Below are positions 46,192 to 49,877 of a DNA stretch of 49,877 nt, piece by piece. The stretch covers positions 1-49,877 of the forward strand of contig CALMST010000035.1 in assembly GCA_937872315.1 (NCBI GenBank), read 5' to 3'. A program made the translations under genes and the position numbers. A model generated the notes under the pieces. That model was not told where the DNA came from, ran no database searches, and was given only the letters and a program-made list of their open reading frames with translations. Positions within the stretch are counted from its first letter, which is position 1; the number at the start of each line of letters is the position of its first letter. This DNA is from an uncultured Ignavibacteria bacterium. GTDB lineage: Bacteria > Bacteroidota > Ignavibacteria > Tepidaquicellales > Tepidaquicellaceae.

Positions 46192-46905
46192 TCAGTCCCA
46201 ATCTGCGTTCAATAAAGCTCTTGTCTCTTTTATAGCGGTATCCCATATCTGATCCATCTCTTCATCATTCCTTTGATAGAATCCGCCGAAACTCCCGTCA
46301 CCCAATTCTTTCCTAATGACTTCCGGAGAAAATCCGGCTAACTTTGAATAATCAACTAATGGTTTTTGAATCTCAGGCTGAACTAAATTATCTAATCTTG
46401 TAAATCTAAAATTTTCCATCCATGAAGCATGTGAAGCGATAGGATCTATCTCTTTCACTTTAGCGATCGTATCGGGAGCATTCCACCAGTTGTGAAATTT
46501 TACCTTAATCCCCGACTTAACATTCTCACTTTCTTCCAGCCATTTTGAAATATAACCTTCGAGCGGAGCATTCCCGCCGTGACCGTTTACGACAAGTATC
46601 CTTTTAAAACCATGTTGCGTGATCGATCCAAGAATATCTTTTACAACACTCCAGAGAGTTTCAAGTTTTATGGATACTGTTCCCGGATAAGCCATAAGAT
46701 TTGGTGTGAATCCGTAATTCATTACCGGCAACACAGGAATGCCTTCAGGTTCTGCTGCTTCCACAGCGATATTTTCTGCAAGGATGCTATCGGTGAGAAG
46801 ACTAAGATATGCATGCTCTTCGGCGCACCCGACAGGCAAGACACACCTGTCGTCTTTTTCAAGATATTTCTCGACGTCCATCCAGTTCATTGAAGATAGT
46901 TTCAT
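46192..46905 (-). CDS. Creatininase-family amidohydrolase
   Basis: A 237-residue metal-dependent hydrolase of the creatininase (MftE, ArfB, FAPy deformylase) superfamily. Motifs: VGCAEEHAYLSLLTD with E29, H31 and D39 as metal ligands (one residue shorter than usual PxGSxEQHGPHLPxxTD, whose central GPH is missing), and VVNGHGGNAP with H109. The actual substrate (creatinine, formamide purine or peptide) cannot be told. It lies 15 nt after uvrA on the same strand, so the two may be co-transcribed. A link to nucleotide or DNA damage metabolism is speculative. Confidence 0.82.
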   Translation of the reverse strand: MKLSSMNWMDVEKYLEKDDRCVLPVGCAEEHAYLSLLTDSILAENIAVEAAEPEGIPVLPVMNYGFTPNLMAYPGTVSIKLETLWSVVKDILGSITQHGFKRILVVNGHGGNAPLEGYISKWLEESENVKSGIKVKFHNWWNAPDTIAKVKEIDPIASHASWMENFRFTRLDNLVQPEIQKPLVDYSKLAGFSPEVIRKELGDGSFGGFYQRNDEEMDQIWDTAIKETRALLNADWD

Positions 46906-46920
46906 ATAATTGTTTAATTT

Positions 46921-49779
46921 TTATTTCAACTCTTCTTTTAGAAATTTTGCGGTATAGGAAACATCCGTATATTTCTTCACAAAATCCTCGGGAGTTCCTT
47001 CGGCAATGATCTGCCCGCCTCTTTCTCCGCCTTCTGGTCCCATGTCAATGATCCAGTCAGCGCATTTGATTACATCGAGATTATGTTCAATCACTATAAC
47101 TGTATTTCCCTTGTCAGCGAGTTTATTAAGAACATCCAGAAGCATATTGATATCTTCAAAATGAAGACCTGTTGTAGGTTCATCAAGAATGTAGAGAGTC
47201 CTTCCTGTCTGAACTTTCGAAAGCTCTGTCGAAAGTTTAACTCGCTGTGCTTCACCTCCGGAAAGTGTAGTAGCCTGTTGCCCTAATCTGATATATCCAA
47301 GTCCTACATCAAACAGGGTCTGCAGCTTTCTTTTAAGAGAAGGTACCGGTTCAAAAAATTCAACGGCTTCTTCCACATTCATCTCAAGTACATCTGCAAT
47401 TGATTTCCCTTTGTATTTAACTTCAAGTGTCTCGCGGTTATATCTTTTACCTTCGCAGACATCACACGTCACATAAACATCCGGAAGAAAATTCATTTCA
47501 ATCTTTTGCAAACCTGCGCCTTCACAGGCTTCGCATCTGCCGCTTTTCACATTGAATGAAAATCTACCCGGCTTATAACCTCTGATCTTGGATTCGGGGA
47601 GAGAAGAATATATATCACGGATAAAAGTAAACAGACCTGTATAAGTTGCGGGATTGCTTCTTGGAGTTCTTCCGATGGGGGTCTGGTCAATTTCAATGAT
47701 CTTATCAATTATTTTTTCTTTATAAACTTCACCTTTTTTTGATAATCCTTCTATGGATTTATATGGAAGAGGATGTTCCGGTGATTTAAAAAATTTCTGC
47801 GACAGGATCCTGTAAAGAGTTTCGGTGATCAGAGTGGACTTACCTGATCCGCTGACACCGGTTACACAAATAAATTTACCAAGAGGTATTTTCAAAGTTA
47901 CATCCTTCAGATTATTTCCCGAAGCGCCTTTAAGTATTACAAAATTCCCAGTCCCCTCCCTTCTGCTTTCCGGGACATGAATTTTCTTTTTGCCGGAAAG
48001 ATATTCAGAAGTCAGTGATTTACCGTTCAATTCCGAAGGCGGACCAAAAGCTACAACTTCACCTCCGTGCTCTCCTGCTCTGGGTCCGAGATCAAGAACA
48101 AAATCTGAAGCTTCTATCATTTCCTTATCATGCTCTACAACTATGACAGAGTTGCCTATATCTCTGAGATTCTTAAGCGAGTCAATTAATTTAATATTAT
48201 CTCTCTGATGAAGTCCGATCGATGGTTCATCAAGTATATATAAAACTCCCGTAAGCTGAGAACCTATCTGAGTAGCCAGTCTTATTCTCTGAGCTTCACC
48301 ACCTGATAATGTTCGTGCACTTCTGTCCAGGGTAAGATATTCAAGTCCTACATTCAAAAGAAAGTCCAGTCTTGACCTGATCTCCTTTATTATCTGTCCC
48401 GCAATGATCATTTTTCTGTCATCAAGTTTAAGCTCTTCAAAAAAATTTTTGGAATCAAGAATGGACATCTTTGTAATATCAAAGATATTACTGTCATTTA
48501 ATTTTACCCAGAGAGAATCTTCCTTTAGTCTTCCGCCTCCGCAGGTCTTGCATTTGGAAATGGTCATAAAACTTTCAGCCCATTGTCTGATAGTTTCTGA
48601 TGATGAATCATCTGCATACCTCTTGATATATCTTATAAGTCCTTCAAATCTGTGGGCATATTTATGGCTATGACCTTTCGAGCTGGTATGATTGTATCTT
48701 ATTTTTTCAGTTGTTCCGTAAAGTATTTTTTCAATAATATCATCGGAAAATTTCTTTATAGGTGTATCGAAATCATATCCCGCATCATCAATCAATCCCC
48801 TGAATATTGAATAAACCCAGGTACTGCGGGGCTTTCCAAGAGGTATAATTGCACCCTGGTTTATTGTAAGTTTTTTATCAGGGAAGATCTTCTCATGATC
48901 TATTTCTTTTTTTTCACCAAGACCGAAACAGTCTTTACACCAGCCGTATGGTGAGTTGAATGAAAATGAATTCGGCGCAGGTTCTGAAAAACTTCTTCCT
49001 GTAACAGGATCAGATAACTTTTCATTATAAAGCCTGTCCTTTTTTCCGTCATTGATGATCAATATCCCATCACCGTGACGAAGTGCAGTTTCAAGTGAAT
49101 CGTAAATCCGTGATCTGGCTTTGTCTGTAACGGAAAGCCTGTCAATAACAATCTCTATGTCATGGATCTTGAATCTTTCCAGCTTCATTCCAGGTTCAAT
49201 GTTGAGTACTTCTCCGTCAACCCTGACCTTTGTGAATCCCTGCGAGCTAATGTCCTCAAACAATTCCCTGTAATGTCCTTTTCTTCCTTTGACTACCGGG
49301 GCAAGTATAGTGATCTTAGAACTGTCTTTTAAACTGTATATTTTATCGAGTATCTGATCGAGACTCTGTCTTGTAACAGCTTCACCTGAATCAGGAGAAT
49401 ATTGTGTGCCGCATCTTGCAAATAATAGTCTGAGAAAATCATAGATCTCAGTGACGGTGCCTACTGTTGATCTTGGATTCTGTGAAATTGTCTTTTGCTC
49501 AATTGAAATAGATGGTGACAATCCTTCTATTTTATCGACATCAGGTCTTTCTATTCCTCCTATGAACTGGCGGGCATATGCCGAAAGCGTCTCCATAAAC
49601 CTTCTCTGTCCTTCTGCATAGATAGTATCAAATGCAAGCGAAGATTTACCCGAACCCGAAAGCCCGGTAAACACCACCAGTGAATCCCTGGGGATCTCTA
49701 TATCAACGTTCTTTAAATTATGAACGCGTGCGCCTTTTACGATAATTTTATCGGAATTTTTGGAATTGTCTGATGCCAT
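46921..49779 (-). CDS. uvrA: Excinuclease ABC subunit A
   Basis: The DNA-damage recognition subunit of nucleotide excision repair, 952 residues, with the usual order: Walker A GLSGSGKS (39-46), UvrB-binding and DNA-recognition insertion, zinc modules ([29 protein letters not shown]), LSGGEAQR twice, Walker [17 protein letters not shown]. The second half ([21 protein letters not shown]) is canonical, so this is probably the main UvrA. The open frame runs past 49779 to the window edge. I chose the ATG at 49779 ([20 protein letters not shown]) since the extra 32 residues look non-conserved. Confidence 0.95.
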   Translation of the reverse strand: MASDNSKNSDKIIVKGARVHNLKNVDIEIPRDSLVVFTGLSGSGKSSLAFDTIYAEGQRRFMETLSAYARQFIGGIERPDVDKIEGLSPSISIEQKTISQNPRSTVGTVTEIYDFLRLLFARCGTQYSPDSGEAVTRQSLDQILDKIYSLKDSSKITILAPVVKGRKGHYRELFEDISSQGFTKVRVDGEVLNIEPGMKLERFKIHDIEIVIDRLSVTDKARSRIYDSLETALRHGDGILIINDGKKDRLYNEKLSDPVTGRSFSEPAPNSFSFNSPYGWCKDCFGLGEKKEIDHEKIFPDKKLTINQGAIIPLGKPRSTWVYSIFRGLIDDAGYDFDTPIKKFSDDIIEKILYGTTEKIRYNHTSSKGHSHKYAHRFEGLIRYIKRYADDSSSETIRQWAESFMTISKCKTCGGGRLKEDSLWVKLNDSNIFDITKMSILDSKNFFEELKLDDRKMIIAGQIIKEIRSRLDFLLNVGLEYLTLDRSARTLSGGEAQRIRLATQIGSQLTGVLYILDEPSIGLHQRDNIKLIDSLKNLRDIGNSVIVVEHDKEMIEASDFVLDLGPRAGEHGGEVVAFGPPSELNGKSLTSEYLSGKKKIHVPESRREGTGNFVILKGASGNNLKDVTLKIPLGKFICVTGVSGSGKSTLITETLYRILSQKFFKSPEHPLPYKSIEGLSKKGEVYKEKIIDKIIEIDQTPIGRTPRSNPATYTGLFTFIRDIYSSLPESKIRGYKPGRFSFNVKSGRCEACEGAGLQKIEMNFLPDVYVTCDVCEGKRYNRETLEVKYKGKSIADVLEMNVEEAVEFFEPVPSLKRKLQTLFDVGLGYIRLGQQATTLSGGEAQRVKLSTELSKVQTGRTLYILDEPTTGLHFEDINMLLDVLNKLADKGNTVIVIEHNLDVIKCADWIIDMGPEGGERGGQIIAEGTPEDFVKKYTDVSYTAKFLKEELK

Positions 49780-49877
49780 ATGCAATCTGTCAAAATAGAT
49801 GAGCAGGTGTATTTTTACAATCCATTTATGAATGCGGTACAGACTTTTTTTTGCTTCAAAGACTTTAAAACTCAAAG

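Noticed and set aside
49780-49875. The uvrA frame stays open to the window edge, allowing 32 more residues.
   Set aside because: The extra residues do not resemble UvrA, and an ATG immediately before the conserved core fits the family start.

Overview
This window reads as ordinary chromosomal DNA of a low-G+C Gram-negative bacterium of the Bacteroidota/Ignavibacteriota/Chlorobiota (FCB) group, most likely an Ignavibacteria-like lineage. The evidence is two secreted proteins ending in type IX secretion (T9SS) sorting domains with the QNYPNPFNP motif, a GWxTD-domain protein, a DUF2851 protein, the wording of the RpoB rifampicin region (RDVHYTHYGR), outer-membrane beta-barrels, and frequent lack of a clear Shine-Dalgarno sequence. 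No insertion sequence, prophage, CRISPR array, toxin-antitoxin pair or known defence locus was seen.

Layout. 1-274: 5'-truncated end of a DUF202 membrane protein whose C-terminus is built of a 21-nt tandem repeat. 340-12900 (minus strand): the classical expression superoperon, read right to left as tRNA-Tyr, tRNA-Gly, tRNA-Thr, rpmG, tRNA-Trp, secE, nusG, rplK, rplA, rplJ, rplL, rpoB, rpoC, closed by a strong terminator. The tuf gene often found between tRNA-Thr and tRNA-Trp is absent. 13191-17590 (minus): a membrane protein with a prokaryotic RING-like zinc finger, a LysE-like transporter, then the tight group pgsA / HU-like / ruvX / AlbA_2-domain protein. 17677-20976: a plus-strand cysteine desulfurase convergent with a minus-strand purC-psd-pssA group; the two stop codons abut exactly. 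21385-23185 (plus): tRNA-Ala, rplU-rpmA, terminator, mdh, terminator.

23291-26378 (minus): an ABC ATPase, a large asparagine-rich outer-membrane barrel of unknown function, and an RsbW-like kinase, apparently one transcript. 26674-29387 (plus): rimO, behind a hairpin that could mask its ribosome-binding site, and a GWxTD protein. 29404-34620: DUF58 protein, TPR lipoprotein, DUF2851 protein and an Omp85/BamA-like barrel. 35002-37868 (plus): cmk and rpsA with a terminator. 38100-42275 (minus): beta-barrel, BNR-repeat T9SS protein and M1 peptidase T9SS protein in a row. 42500-49779: two full-length UvrA proteins on opposite strands, with a TPR protein and a creatininase-family hydrolase between them.

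The genes cover transcription and translation (RNA polymerase, NusG, ribosomal proteins, tRNAs, RimO), phosphatidylethanolamine and phosphatidylglycerol synthesis (PssA, Psd, PgsA), central metabolism (Mdh, PurC, Cmk), DNA repair and architecture (UvrA twice, RuvX, HU) and envelope biogenesis (SecE, Omp85, lipoprotein, T9SS cargo). I found no clearly new multi-gene system. The items most worth a second look are the ABC/barrel/RsbW operon, the RING-like TPR membrane protein, the possible masking hairpin before rimO, an HU protein lacking its intercalating proline, and the repeat-built tail of the DUF202 protein.
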